Source: Rhinopomastus cyanomelas (lineage: Eukaryota > Chordata > Aves > Bucerotiformes > Rhinopomastidae). From it: a stretch of 64,000 bases of DNA. Shown here piece after piece: positions 11,906-23,995 of the stretch. The notes below the pieces were generated by a model. It was given only the letters and a program-made list of their open reading frames with translations. It had not been told where the DNA came from and did no database searches. The stretch is from the NCBI GenBank assembly GCA_013400115.1, contig VXBP01000353.1, forward strand, positions 62,001 through 126,000. The letters run 5' to 3'. Every line of letters begins with the position of its first letter. Within the stretch, counting starts at the first letter, position 1. A program made the position numbers and the translations under genes.

Positions 11906-12673
11906 ATGATGACACCTGTTAAACATGACCCAGGTCCTAAACTACCCCATTGATGTGGTAAGAAAAGTAGGCAGTAAATTAACATGAAAACTTCCATTCC
12001 CTCAGCTGGACACCTAAGATTTTGGGTTTTGTGGTGCTCAGCCTCTCAGTAGAAATCCCTTTGCTGACTGCCTGCGTATGGCAGGTGTGTCCCAATTTAA
12101 ATAGCTAATTTCACAGATCCTTTGAGAACATAAAAAAACAAAATGTGATTTTTTTTTTTTCCACTAACACTCAGTTTGAGAGTTAGAACAAATAGATCTA
12201 GTATGTTATAGCCTAAGCCTCAAACTGAACTCTAGATTTGAGTTCATAATAGTCCGATGCATTCCATTTGGAGGCAGAAAGTAGACAGGCTGGCACCTAA
12301 AACCCAGAGGAGTCCCACTGTAGCCTTACTTGCTTCACACTTCAAAAGCCTTTCACAATATGTTGCTCTGTATTTGTAAAAAGGCTTTTCCACTAACAGA
12401 CCACTAGCTAAAGCATGAACCACAAAGCAAGAGATACAGAAGAAAACAAATTTCCTCAGCACAGAGCCATGACCTAACCATGTTGATTAGCTGAAGCAGC
12501 TCTCTTACAAGCTTCCTCTTCAGATAAAGCTGTCCCTATGTTTTCACAGTCTTGATGAGTACGATCCTATAATGCAACAGTAAGAGCAGCAGCCAGGTTA
12601 TGGACAGCCTCTGAGTGACTGCTTTCTAATTCACAAAACCATGTCTGATCATTACATGAACTTTATTTTTCAG

Positions 12674-12908
12674 CCAGTGTCGGAAGAGTTCCAGAACGGA
12701 GAAGGATTTGGGTATATTGTAGCTTTCAGACCCAATGGAACACGTGGATGGAAGGAAAAAATGGTGACATCTTCAGATGCTTCAAAGTTTATCTACAGAG
12801 ACGAAAGCGTGCCACCTCTGACTCCTTTCGAGGTGAAAGTTGGTGTTTACAACAACAAAGGAGATGGTCCCTTCAGCCCTATCGTGGTCATCTGCTCAGC
12901 TGAAGGAG
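12674..12908 (+). CDS. CNTN5: CNTN5 exon, main part of FN3 domain 2
   Basis: The largest exon here (235 nt, phase 0 to 1) follows tttcag and precedes gtcagt. It encodes 78 residues plus the first base of a Glu codon, PVSEEFQNGEGFGYIVAFRP through to VVICSAEG. It has an NGT glycosylation sequon (FRPNGTRGW). The F strand reads PFEVKVGVYNNKGDGP, with Phe where many FN3 domains have Tyr. The frame stays open from 12641 to a stop at 12947, beyond the donor. The shift from phase 0 to 1 agrees with both neighbours. Confidence 0.95.
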
Positions 12909-13228
12909 GTCAGTTCAACATGACCTTGTATATTAGCAATAATGTTTAGATATGTTTGTATAATGTGTCCTATCACACACTGCTTCTTCAGGCTTAAATG
13001 AAGGGACATCCCTAATGTAAAATCTGTAGTCTCAACATTAAGCTGGGCTTCTCCAACAATGAGCAAAGGCTTTTACTTTCTAATGTGTCTTCTTAAGAGA
13101 CTAAAATAAGCAGCTTGGTAGGTGCTGTTAGGTAAGATGGTCCCCTCTACAGCACAACTGACTGTCCTCTGATTTATATCTCCTTTATTTATGACTCCTT
13201 TATATAAAAGTGTTCTTGACTGGGGCAA

Positions 13229-13275
13229 ATGATGTCTAGGGTCCCTTCCAACTCAAGCTGTTCTGTGATTCTACA
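13229..13275 (+). mobile_element. CR1 3' terminus, very short
   Basis: Only the last about 45 bp of CR1 are present (tctagggtcccttccaactc and the ttctgtgatt tail). Confidence 0.65.
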
Positions 13276-14795
13276 ATGACACAAAGTTGAAGGAAAGAAA
13301 AATCCTGACTAGTTACTGATGTTTTAAGACATTTCTGCTCCTTCATTGGCCTTTTGACTTCTGATGTTACTTACTCCAGAAAAATAGTGGTATAAATGTC
13401 ATTCTAGAACATACTGAAAAAAGCATTTGTGTCCATACAGAACAAAATTGTAAAGGAAGTATATGCTGAAAATAAAGCAATGAACACAAGCAGTGTTAAG
13501 CACTCTTTGGTTTAATACTTTGGAGACTTCTCCTGTTGACTGTACTTCACTTAAATACCAAAGGGCTAAGAATACTGAGGCTGCTAATACAAGCTTTCAG
13601 TATGAGGGAAATTCTGTGCAATCTCTAAGTGAGGTTTTATTTCACTAGAAAAGGAAAACTGAGAAAAATCATAAATGTAACCATCAAGAAGGAAATATGG
13701 GAGCATACAGGTATGACTGCATGAGATGGAAAAAGCTGTGCCAATAGGACTGGTGACCAGGTGGGCTTGCTTTAGCAAACATGACTAGACAAAGAATGAG
13801 TTCTACAGGAAAGACCAACCTAAAAGTAAAAATGGTTGAATGTCATAGCATGTTGATGATGTGATAACGTGTCAGCAAACACAAGACCAGAGCCTGGATT
13901 AAACAGAATATTTTTGGGTTTCATGTTATTTCAGAAACAGTTAATTAGAGGAACTGTGACTCCAGCTAGAGTTCAGTTGCTAATTGCCTTCATCAATTAA
14001 GATGCTAAGGAAGGTTTTTCTAATTTTAGATAAATATTATGGGACAGTGTTATTTATGAGATAATTTAGCTGCTCAGGGTAGTTTGGATACTAAATACGA
14101 CTAATGACCTTCTTTTCTGACTGTGGTAATTAGCATATTCTTTATTCAGTGCTAACTGAGAAGAAGTAATGGCACTATACTCTTGTTTTGATCAATGATT
14201 AAGACACTGTAGAGAAGATGATCATAACAAACAACAGAGGAACAAATCATCATTAAATAACAGAAAATTATTTAATAAGCTGAAATTACTGTTGAGACTA
14301 AAAATGAACATGTTTTTAAATGTCTCTGAGCCAAAGGTACAAAATCTACTGGAAGTTGGTACTACAAGAAATGGTACATTTCTAAGGCAACGCATTACAA
14401 CGGAGGATCCAGAGAGGTATATGCTAAAGATATTCAGAGAATGAGTAGAAACTTGAAGAGTTTGGGGGTTTTTCCTAGTAAAAAAGTCCAAGAGTGGATA
14501 AGAAATTACTAGTGACAGTGAAGAGCTTTCAGAGATAACAGACAATGATGCAACATCATTTTTTGTAGTAAATAGAACAACCAAGACTGTATCCTTGAAG
14601 CCAACTGGACAAAAGTTTTCACACCTGAACACTGTCACTCTGCAGACTACCCTGCATCCATACACCTCCTAGCCAGGTACTTCATGTTCATTTGGAGCAG
14701 CACTGATTGGCCAGAGCCAACACATCACCACAAATAATGTCAACCCTTTAATACTGGGGGTAACTCTATGTCCACGCTCAGACTTTGTCTCACTG

Positions 14796-14857
14796 TCACA
14801 GAATCACAGAACATTAGGGCTTGGAAAGGACCTCAAAAGGTCATCTAGTCCCGTCCC
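14796..14857 (-). mobile_element. CR1 3' terminus, short
   Basis: Antisense octamer tail followed by cattagggcttggaaaggac and a truncated end. Confidence 0.75.
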
Positions 14858-15883
14858 TGTTTAGTCTACCAGTACAGACACAGCCTTATCAGCATAAGAA
14901 TCAGAATGAGAACAAATTACTGAAACCTTCTAGATATGAAATAGAGAGCCCTGAGCAGTATAAAATAAAGCCTGAAGATTCTCAGTCTTGCTTTTTAAAA
15001 CCTTCTGAGGGATCCCAGATGCACTTCTATAATAATTACAACATGCAGTGACAGTGCACAGATCTTTTGTTCTTGCTTTCTATGGATTTGAACAAGTTTA
15101 TTGAGCCAGAAGAGAATCAAATCTCTGAGATATCTGAAAAGCAAAGGGCCATATAACAGCCTTTGCAATTTTTGTTCCTTCATAACTTTAGGAAGTTAGT
15201 TGCATCGTGCCAGCTAGTGGAACAAGACACTGCAAAATGAAGGTTAGGCTAGGGCCATGTCCCTTCACTTTCCATCCTGAGGCCTTATTAAACAAATTCC
15301 CTTTCCCTTTCATTTGGAGAATAAGCAATTGCACACCTTTAAATACAACCCCTGTGTCTGCAATTAAATCCCTACATTCAGGAAGTCTCGTGGTTCATTT
15401 CATAGCTAAAGCTGAGCTGGCTGGGGTTTAGGTGAACAAGAAAATTTATAAATCAGCATATTAGCTGTAAACTCCAGGGGATTGTTTCCTGTTTCTGCCA
15501 GCTGATTTGTCTGGAGAGATCCTGCTAAAGCTGTCTCCACTGATCTTTCAAACAATGAAATCACAATCCTGACATGTAGGAGTTTATTAAGTATTCTTTT
15601 GATGAATGCCACTAGTGCCCATAGGAGTTGAGATGTGCAATTGATATAACACACACATCCCATCTTCACCAGCTGAGGGTGACTCTGGCTGCCACATCAC
15701 TTGGTGGAAATGCATCATCTGTGCTCATGAAGATGGCAGCACTCCTTTGAACTAACAAAACCTGGATTTTATCAGTCTGCTTTTCCATCTTCTACTGGCA
15801 TCTCAAGGTGAGGGAGCCCTGTGCAGGGAACATAGTGGTAAAGCCTTCCTGGAATAAGACAGCTCCTTGTTATCATGTGGTAA

Positions 15884-16032
15884 TTCACAGAATCACAGAA
15901 CATTAGGGATTGGAAGGGACCTCAAAAGTTCATCTAGTCCAATCCCCCTGCCACAGCAGGATCATCTAGACCAACTCACACAGGAACACATCCAGGCGGG
16001 TCTTAAACATCTCCAGTGAAGGAGACTCCATC
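15884..16032 (-). mobile_element. CR1 3' end
   Basis: A well-kept antisense CR1 end from the octamer tail to ttaaacatctccagtgaagg. Confidence 0.88.
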
Positions 16033-16270
16033 CCAAAGACCTGCAGATTTAACATGTTTACTTAAAGTGAGATTACAGCTCACGGAAAGACAATGTTTCA
16101 TGGACATCACACACAGCCTTCTGAGAACTTATTGTGCTGTTCCACCTTTAATTCAGTCAGGGGCCATTAAACATCCTGCCCTTTTTCCCTTTTACAAGGA
16201 GCGTGACCTCAGGCAGACACCTGTGGTTTTAGCATAATGCCATGGCAATAACACAATAATATGATTATTG

Positions 16271-16369
16271 CTGTGTGACTTGGTCTAGGTGATCCTGCTC
16301 TGGCAGGAGGATTGGACTAGATGATCTTTCAAGGTCCCTTCCAATCCCTAATGATTCTATGATTCTGTG
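16271..16369 (+). mobile_element. CR1 3' end
   Basis: From ctgtgtgacttggtctagg to the tgattctatgattctgtgg tail, which holds two octamers. Confidence 0.88.
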
Positions 16370-17108
16370 GTTATAACAATAGAGACCATTATAGAGATGA
16401 ACCTGTCAAACTTGTGATCAGTTGTAGACACAGAGAACAAAGCATGGCACTGGGGTGGACCACAGACTGCATTGCATCACCAGAAATTGTATGATACTCA
16501 ACTGAACCAATAAAAGGTGCCATTTAGTCTCCATAAGAGACACAGTCATAATATACCTTCCTCCTAAATATGTAATTCCTGCTCTTTTGATGAACACATA
16601 TTCTCAATGTCTAATATCAGTGAAACTGCAGTGAATAGTTTCTGCATACATAAGAAATGCATTTTCCTCTCATAAAAATACAACTGCTTCTCCTACATTT
16701 GTTGAAACCTATTTTTTAAACTACCAGAAAACACACTTTTTCTATTCTGCACAACACATGACACTCCCCACCCCTGCAGTGAATGAGGAGGGAATGGTTT
16801 CTACATTTACAGACAGCATAAAGGCTACCAACCAACATTTTGTGTACATCTCAAATTATTTATCTCACTGCAGTCTTTTCTGACAACAAGGTAATTGCTT
16901 CAATAATGCAAAAACTAGAGTATAGCTTGTGCCACACAAATCTTACTAGTACATAAAGTAGAAAGCAGAGTGTAACTACTGAACGAAAGATCTTATTATG
17001 AGGAATAAATTTCTTCATAGAACTATTCTTTCAGCACATGGATTCAGAAGTTCATTTCACTTGTTCTTGAAGATATATTTTTTATTCCTTGTGACTTGAA
17101 AAGTTATA

Positions 17109-17143
17109 TCACAGACTCACAGAACATCAGGGGTTGGAAGGGA
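17109..17143 (-). mobile_element. CR1 3' terminus, about 35 bp
   Basis: A minimal antisense tail (acagaacatcaggggttgg), one of the shortest CR1 insertions in the window. Confidence 0.65.
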
Positions 17144-17353
17144 AGATATACATATCTTATCATTGTTGGTAACACCCATTGTTAACAAACACCATTTTGC
17201 ATAGTACCAGAAAGTCTCATTTTCCTTAGAAATAAATAAAATAGATTAAAAAAGCTACAGACAGTAAAAATCTGACATTGAAAAGGATGAAAAAAGTCAT
17301 ACGAGCCGTGTCAAAGTGTAGGGCAGCAGTGCTAGAACAATGCCTGCAATACT

Positions 17354-17600
17354 GGGTGTGAGCTGGAACACAGGAGGTTCCACATCAGTATGGAAAGGAA
17401 CTTCTTCATGCTGAGGGTGATGGAGCACTGGAATGGGCTGACTGAGGAGTTGTGGAGGCTCCTTCTCTGGAGATGTTTAAAACCTGCCTGGATGTGTTCC
17501 TGTGTGACTTGATCTAGATGATCCTGCTGTGGCAGGGGGTTTGGACTAGATGATCTTTCAAGGTCCCTTCCAATCCCTAATGTTCCGTGATTCTGTGATG
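17354..17600 (+). mobile_element. CR1 3' end, about 250 bp
   Basis: It starts in the conserved ORF2 C-terminal block (gggtgtgagctggaacacag), runs through the 3' hairpin and ends with the octamer tail. Confidence 0.9.
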
Positions 17601-18918
17601 ACCAAAGAAAGAATGGTAGCTCATGAGTCAAGAGTGATATTAGATATCTTACTAAAGCAGTTTGATCACTGAGAAAAATACATCACTTTAACTCAGTCTA
17701 TTCAGAAAGGAAACCCCTTTTCTCTAGCCCTGTTGAAGCTCAAACCTCCCATTCTTATGAAGCTCCCTGTGGTTGCACTGTGCTTCACTTCACTGTCTGT
17801 GTCCACGCTTTGTCTTAATCAAATTTTCAGTAATTTCTAGGTGATAAAGCAAAAGATCCAAAAGATTTATTTAAGTCATGTCTCAGTTTGATATGTGGCC
17901 ATTTTTGGATGCTCTCCAGTCCCATTGCACTGACTGGTGCTACAAGTGGGTGGTGTGGCAAACACCATGTTGGGGCAGACCTCTAAGTACAATTGAACAA
18001 TTTTCCAAGCACTGAAAAAGAAGTTTGACCTCTCTACAGTGTTCAATAATAGGAAAGCACAGAGTAAAAGATGTTTGTGGCAGCACTGTTGGGCAGGTGT
18101 GATACACAAAGCTTCCTGCAACCCTAAGCCTTCTGGAGTGCACCTTGGCCATACTCCAGCAACACTGAAGGACACCTGCCTGGAGGGCACTTAGGGTTCT
18201 CTGCTCCAGATAATCAGGAAGCCAGGACTTCAGAGTGTCCTGTGAATAGGGTAGGGATGGCAACACAGACACTGGGTCAGCGGTAACAGGCAAGCAGAGG
18301 GAACAAATCTCAGGTCTTAACTCCTTCATTGAAAAAGTGTGCACCCCAGCCCCAAACCAGCAAGTTCACAGAGAGAGAAGACAGAACACCCCAAACACTG
18401 GTGCCTGTGACTGCAAGGATCTAATAAGAGCCCTAAAAACTTACTTTAAGTAGCATTTCACTATTGCTGTGGGTATCTCAGCACAGTCCCAGAGCAGGAT
18501 TGATTGAGAACCTTCTCACAGCATCACTCATCCTGAGCTGACAGAAAAACAGTCAAGAGAAGAATGAACGCTCTATTAACTGCTGCAGTTGGGTTGGCCA
18601 AGGGCCACGACACAGCTTGGGGTGGGGCATTTACAAATACTAATGTTCCTCTAAAACCTCTTGGACAAAAGATTTTATCACAGTTTGCTGAGCCTGTCAT
18701 CAGTGAGGAGATATTGATGTAGCATGACACAAATAAAGAAATACAGCAGTAATAATCTCTTCATCTTGTTCAGTTTTTCATGTTCCCCGTACGTGCCAGA
18801 CCTTCTTGTCAGTACTAAGGTAGAATAAAGGAAGTAAATGACAGTTTGGGATGGAGTGTTTTTGATAAATACAAGCTGCTACGGCAGAGGTTTATTGTTT
18901 CAATTTTTCTTAATACAG

Positions 18919-19028
18919 AACCCACTGCTGCTCCCATCGATGTCAAAGCCACGAGCTTGTCTGTCTCAGAGATTCTGGTTGCGTGGAAACATATTAAAGA
19001 AAGCCTAGGAAGACCGCAGGGATTTGAG
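18919..19028 (+). CDS. CNTN5: CNTN5 exon, first half of FN3 domain 3
   Basis: A 110-nt exon (phase 1 to 0) after taatacag and before gtatgg. It completes a Glu codon and encodes EPTAAPIDVKATSLSVSEI, then LVAWKHIKESLGRPQGFE. It carries the A and B strands of FN3-3 with the core Trp in ILVAWK. Its end joins in frame to the GYW of the next exon, as in other contactins. Apparent ORFs running on past 19028 read into intron. Confidence 0.93.
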
Positions 19029-20095
19029 GTATGGACACAGAACGTCACGAGGGGAAGTGCTGTTGCTTTTGCTGGCGTTGCATTCTGTTAACACGTGCAG
19101 CAGTGAAGCTTCAATAGAAGTCCTGCTCCGTGTCGCACACACGCGAGTGGCTGCAGAACAACCGTCACCGCTGCAGCACCGGAGCATCTATTATTTATTT
19201 GTGCTTGAGAACTGTTCAGCACCAGCTCTTAAAACATCTCTGACACTGCAAAAAGAGCTGAAAGAACTGCAGGTGACCCAGCGTGCCTCTTTCACAGGCT
19301 GGGGAAGATTAAGTATTGACTGTTTCCAGCTCTAAGTGACCAGTTCAAACTTGTTATTTACTGTGAGCAATCAACACAGAGAAAGGAAAGAGCCTCTGCT
19401 GTCCATGTGCTCTCACCCCAAGGTGGCCGGTGGGACAGCTGCTGGACACATCATAAAAAGTCAGATGTCAGAGGGGAAGCAGCAGCCACACACTCCACAA
19501 ATAAAGCTCTGCCTTTCCTGACTTGGGAATTAGAACGAGCCTTAGCAATGCATCTTCTCACACTTTTGGATGCAGTTGTAGCTTTGGAACGAGTTTACAA
19601 TCCAAACCTCCAAGAACAGGCCAGATTTAGGACCCCTTTGGGGTCACCATGAGCCATCCTGACCTTTTGGGTTCAGCTATGCTGCTTCTTATGAAATAGC
19701 TCAGCTGGATTCAATTTATTGATTTTGGGGTGCTTTAGTCCTTTAGAAAGGGCTGACTCTTTCCTGATTATCTACCCCAACAATAAAAAGCGGGGAAACC
19801 CATGGAGCTGAGGTAGATGCCACAAATATGGATATCTAAAGACATCTTGTGACCTACTAGCATAGTGTCTCCCTGGCAGCACATCACTTCCATGAGCCAA
19901 TTCAGGGCACTGACAGGGTTTCTGATAATGATTAAAATAGTTTTTATGATATATAAATCACGGACTTCTTTTCTCCCCCAGCACTTTCTGTACTCCAAGG
20001 TCTCTTCAATTCATTTTCAGTTATGTGGAAACACAGAAAGTTCTGTTTGAACTGGAGAAGAAACTCCTTTGCTTGGAATGTCACAGAGGACACAG

Positions 20096-20189
20096 TCCAG
20101 TGCCACCTGCTCTAGATGATCCCGTTTTAGCAGGGATGTTGGACTGTCCAGTGGTCCCTTTTAAACCCAACTCTTCTGTGATTCTGTGT
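20096..20189 (+). mobile_element. Diverged CR1 3' end
   Basis: It has recognisable words (ctctagatgatcccgtttta, agcagggatgttggact) and the tail cttctgtgattctgtg. Several substitutions suggest an old copy. Confidence 0.7.
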
Positions 20190-21033
20190 CCTGATGTTGG
20201 GCAACAATCAGCCAGAGAACCCAGGAAAATCTGTACATTTTACTAACTTCAATTTATCCAATCTAACTTCAACACTTACTGATATTTCTAAGGCGTAGCT
20301 TTAATTCTCTGTGGCCAACAGAGTGTCCGGCAATAACTGACTTCACTGAATTTGGAGAAGTGAGCCTGCACTTAGATCAGATTTCTTTATATGTATCACA
20401 ACCCAGAAACCAGTTTGGAAAACAGAGTAACATTATACCTTTTAGCCTCAAATGTGTATTTTTGCAGTCAGGTTTTCCTAGATTATTTTTCTCATGATAA
20501 TCCTAGCACAATTATTAAAGGTCAGCACTGTAGTCGTCGGTCTGATTATCCTATGAACCCCTTGGGGTTTTTTGGTTCACCATTTTCTGGGATGCATTCA
20601 CCATGGTGCTGAATTGTCCCTGACCTTTTCCTCTGAGGAAAAGTTATCCAGATATAATACCAATAACTTATTATGAAATAAGCAAATTCAGAGAAAAGGT
20701 CAAAATGTGGACTAAACGCAAGTACGTCTCAGCATGAAAATGGTCGGCTGGAATGGCAAGTTAGTGACATCTCCTATTAGGAGAAATAGGGCCCTGTGAG
20801 AATTACCTTGCCTGTGTGGGTCATCTAAACACAACAGAAACACACAGTGCTGCTTTTTTCCAGTTGTGCCCTGAAAATACCTGGTCCCTGAAGGAAGAAA
20901 TAGTCAAATTCATCAAAATCAAAAAGATTTGTAACACCTTTGAGATTATGACAACCCTAGTTCAGATATCAGAAATCAGGAGTAAGAACCACCAAAGTAC
21001 ACTTTGCAGTTTTGTCTGAAACTTATGGTATGA

Positions 21034-21228
21034 ATCACAGAATCACAGAACATTAAGCATTGGAAGGGATCTCGACAGATCATCTAGTCCAATCCCTCTG
21101 CCAGAGCCGGGTCACCTAGACCAAGTCGCACAGGAACACATCCAGGCTCTTCTCAGTGTCATCTGGTGATAGGACGAGGGGCAATCAATGGTTGTAAGCT
21201 GAAACATAGAAGGTTCCACATAAGTACA
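21034..21228 (-). mobile_element. CR1 with 5' inversion
   Basis: The antisense CR1 3' end runs from 21034 to 21145 (cacatccagg). It is followed directly by a sense-oriented upstream CR1 block, 21146-21228, with words like those of other copies (ttctcagtgtcatctggtga, aaggttccacataagtaca). The two parts meet by their 5' ends. Confidence 0.75.
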
Positions 21229-21580
21229 AATCATAGAATCATTAGGGTGGGTTTTAAACATCTCCAGTGAAGGAGACTCCACAACCATCCTGGGCAGCCC
21301 ATTCCAGTGCTCTGTCACCTTCACTGGGAAGAAGTTCCTTCTCATATTGATGTGGAACCTCCTGTGTTCCAGCTGACACCCATTGCCCCTTCTCCTATCA
21401 CTAGATGACAGTGAGCAGAGCCTGGCTCCATCCTCCTGACACCCACTCTTCACATATTTATAAACATTAATGAGGTCACCTTTGTACTGCAGAATTGAAT
21501 CCATTGATCTTCACATGCAATTTAAATTGCTCAAATTAACATAATTCTGCTTAATTCAGAATTTTCAGGACAGAACCATG
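21229..21580 (-). mobile_element. Internally deleted CR1 with a 100-bp non-CR1 5' head
   Basis: An antisense tail (aatcatagaatcattag) jumps directly to the gtgggttttaaacatctcc block, so the segment between is missing. CR1 homology then continues to 21480. Instead of the usual ORF2 sequence, 21481-21580 carries a unique segment (starting tttgtactgcagaattgaat), nearly identical to 44272-44371. On the minus strand the frame reads MDSILQYKGDLINVYKYVKS, where ordinary CR1 reads EKRRLRGDLINVYKY. Confidence 0.75.
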
Positions 21581-21780
21581 CACAGGAACATGTCCAGGTG
21601 GCTTTTAAATGTCTCCAGAGAAGGAAATTCCACAACCTCCCTGGGCAGTTCGTTCCAGTGGTCTCACCCTCACTGGGAAGAAGTTCCTTCTCATATTTAT
21701 GTGGAACCTTCTGTGTTCCAGCTCACACTCAGTGCCCCTTGTCTTATCATTAGACGACACTGAGAAGAGCCTGGCTCACA
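21581..21780 (-). mobile_element. CR1 internal fragment without its 3' end
   Basis: It resumes at cacaggaacatgtccaggtg and runs to aagagcctggctcac. The normal 3' tail is absent, so it may be the remainder of a copy interrupted by the neighbouring element. Confidence 0.8.
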
Positions 21781-22338
21781 TGCTACCAAACTTGCATTTA
21801 CCAGAAAGTTGTTTAAGTCCTAAAACTGAGTCCACTTCCTTCATTTTCTTCAGATAAGATTTTTCAGATGAATGAAAGATTTCTTCTCGTATTCAGCCAT
21901 TTCCTATTAATTACACAGATAAATCTTTTCACTCTGAGTTGCAAAGGGCCAGTGAAGGAATATTGACCAAAGTGCTGCTTAAGTTATGCAGTCAAAGCTT
22001 TCCTCATAGATATCCTGGTGACCTACCAGAAGATGAGCTCTGCTTGATTTCTGTGAAATATTTTTGACATCTTGCTCATGTTCATCTCCCACCCTGTGGT
22101 TACTTTTTCTCGTGCCAGAACACAGTAATTCAACGTGCATGAAGTAACACGGAGTCACACCGTTCTGGGAGAACGAGCACAGCTTGGCTCAGGTTGGACT
22201 GTAAGTCCCAGGAGCTTCAAAGAGCCTTTTCTGACAAAGTCAGGAATGACAAAAAGACCCTTTGCAGGGTATCCAGCACAAGCATCTGGAACTTCCCAGT
22301 TACTTATGTCAATCCTTTATTTGGTTGCTTGTTGGCAG

Positions 22339-22525
22339 GTTGGTTACTGGAAGGACATGGAGCAGGAAGAAGCAGCAGAAAAGGTCAAAACTGAGGGAAA
22401 TGAGTCATCCATCCTCCTGACAGGACTAGAAGGAAACACATTATATCACCTCACGGTGAGGGCATACAACGCTGCAGGGTACGGACCGGCTAGCACTGCC
22501 GTGCGTGCAGCAACCAAGAAGTCCC
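22339..22525 (+). CDS. CNTN5: CNTN5 exon, second half of FN3 domain 3
   Basis: A 187-nt exon (phase 0 to 1) after ttggcag and before gtaagt. It encodes VGYWKDMEQEEAAEKVKTEG, then NESSILLTGLEGNTLYHLTV and RAYNAAGYGPAS, and ends KKS plus the first base of Pro. It carries an NES sequon, the tyrosine-corner segment (LEGNTLYHLTVRAYN) and the G-strand start GYGPAS. The matching open frame begins at 22135 in the intron, but the acceptor and the family match decide the 22339 start. Confidence 0.95.
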
Positions 22526-22955
22526 GTAAGTGATCCGAGTACCTTTCCTAAAAGGCAGAAGTCAGGGAAGTCTCTTGGCTTTTCCTTTAATAAAAGCATC
22601 TAACACTCAGGAGTTCTGGATAGTTTGTGCTCATGGCTTTGCTTCGATACTTAGGCATGAATTCGTATGACTTTGCATCCATAGCAGAGCTTGTCTTCCC
22701 AGAAAACCTTTTTAAAAGGAGATAAATGGGTTCAATTTCTTAAAATCTGTGGAGTTTATGGAGCAGGCTGAGAAAATACACAGAATCTATTAAACAGCAG
22801 TTCTACTTTTAAAAAAAAATCATTGCTAATTCCAGATAGAACTGAAATTCTGCTAGCAAAACCAGTTGTAAATGTCATGAAAGACTGAAATACTCTTCTT
22901 TTGATTTTAAAAGAACTACCTATAAAATACATATATATTCCTTTTTTTACCTCAG
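22526..22955 (+). other. CNTN5: CNTN5 intron, 430 bp
   Basis: A short phase-1 intron between FN3-3 and FN3-4 with a gtaagt donor and a long pyrimidine tract before acctcag. I see no repeat in it. Confidence 0.85.
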
Positions 22956-23068
22956 CTCCCAGCCAAGCACCAAGCAATATTATGTGGATACAGGATGGCT
23001 CTCATGTGTCTCTTGGGTGGGAGCCAGTGAGACCTCTAGCTAATGAATCTGATGTGATGGGCTACAAG
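22956..23068 (+). CDS. CNTN5: CNTN5 exon, first half of FN3 domain 4
   Basis: A 113-nt exon (phase 1 to 0) after acctcag and before gtcagt. It completes Pro and encodes PPSQAPSNIMWIQDGSHV, then SLGWEPVRPLANESDVMGYK. It holds the core Trp (SLGWEP) and an NES sequon of FN3-4. The IMWIQDG stretch seems to differ from the mammalian sequence as I remember it, so this N-terminal strand may be less conserved. Confidence 0.92.
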
Positions 23069-23995
23069 GTCAGTGCTTCCCCTTCCTTGCTCACCTTCCT
23101 CTCTTCCAAATGACTACTTATCTTCCTAGCTGGCATTTTTCCCTTTCATGTTTCTCTCTCTAAGTAAACCTTGCCATACAGACTGTGCAATCAGTTTTCA
23201 CCACGAAAAACAATATATACAATTGAAAAAACAAAAAACCTGTCTTCTATGTTGTGATTCTCAGCTGCTGGTTATAAAATGAGTGAGCTCTGTCTGAGGA
23301 GATACATGAGGAAATATAATGGAGAAAGTGAAAAAGTTTTCAAATAAATAAAAAATTACTCAAACCTTTATCAGAATAGTTGAGATTCTTAAAAAGTTGA
23401 TTTAACTGCTTCAGTTTTTTACACCTCTCTGACAGTCTTGTCTGGGAACAGAAACTCTTAGGGCAGAAGTACCCTAAAGACAGCTATGTACTCACTTGCT
23501 TTCCTCCATGAGTTTCACAGATGCAGGGACAAACCTGAGCTGTTCTCAGATGACTTAGCCAGCTAAGGTGAACAAAGTAAAGATGTTATTTAGAGCCTTT
23601 TCTTAACTTTTGCGTTTGGTTCTTGAGGCAAAAACACAATTATCTGCATTAATCTGAGAATATGAATTTTAATCAAATGGTACCCAAAATGCATTTTGAA
23701 GAAACCTTGGAGAAAAAGACTTGTGTAATACCTAATGCTAGAGAGGACAAGTGCTGTATCTTCACTCTGGTGCATAATCAGTGTCCCCTCACATTACTTA
23801 CTTGCTAAGACATTTTGCTTTTAATACTTAGAAGTCATAGAGGGAGGGGAGAGTAAAAGCAGATGACTGTTCAAATGTGATGTCAATAAATCCTTAATGG
23901 AAGGTTGAAACAGGTCATATTTTACTGACTGTGTTAACTACACAAACTGTCTGGCACATAACTTGAATTACAACTCTCTACTGTATTGACCATAG
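23069..23995 (+). other. CNTN5: CNTN5 intron, 0.9 kb
   Basis: A phase-0 intron within FN3-4 with a gtcagt donor and a gaccatag acceptor. I recognise no repeat or other feature in it. Confidence 0.8.

Larger units (their letters stand above)
10561..12673 (+). other. CNTN5: CNTN5 intron, 2.1 kb
   Basis: A phase-0 intron inside FN3-2 with a gtaagg donor and a ttatttttcag acceptor. It contains a TA microsatellite at 11109-11134 and one short antisense CR1 3' end (11830-11905). I see nothing recognisable in the rest. Confidence 0.8.
12909..18918 (+). other. CNTN5: CNTN5 intron, 6.0 kb
   Basis: The largest intron of the set (phase 1) lies between FN3-2 and FN3-3. It holds CR1 ends at 13229-13275 (+), 14796-14857 (-), 15884-16032 (-), 16271-16369 (+), 17109-17143 (-) and 17354-17600 (+). 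I recognise nothing between about 13280 and 14790 or between 17600 and 18918. A 147-aa antisense ORF at 14222-14665 shows no recognisable domain and is probably chance. Confidence 0.8.
19029..22338 (+). other. CNTN5: CNTN5 intron, 3.3 kb
   Basis: A phase-0 intron within FN3-3 with a gtatgg donor and a ttggcag acceptor. It contains a CR1 3' end at 20096-20189 (+) and a dense CR1 cluster at 21034-21780, with a 5'-inverted copy and a copy carrying an unusual 100-bp head. I see no feature in 19029-20090, 20200-21030 or 21785-22338. Confidence 0.8.

Noticed and set aside
14222..14665. 147-aa antisense ORF in a CNTN5 intron
   Set aside because: AT-rich chance ORF without a recognisable domain, splice context or CpG-rich promoter.
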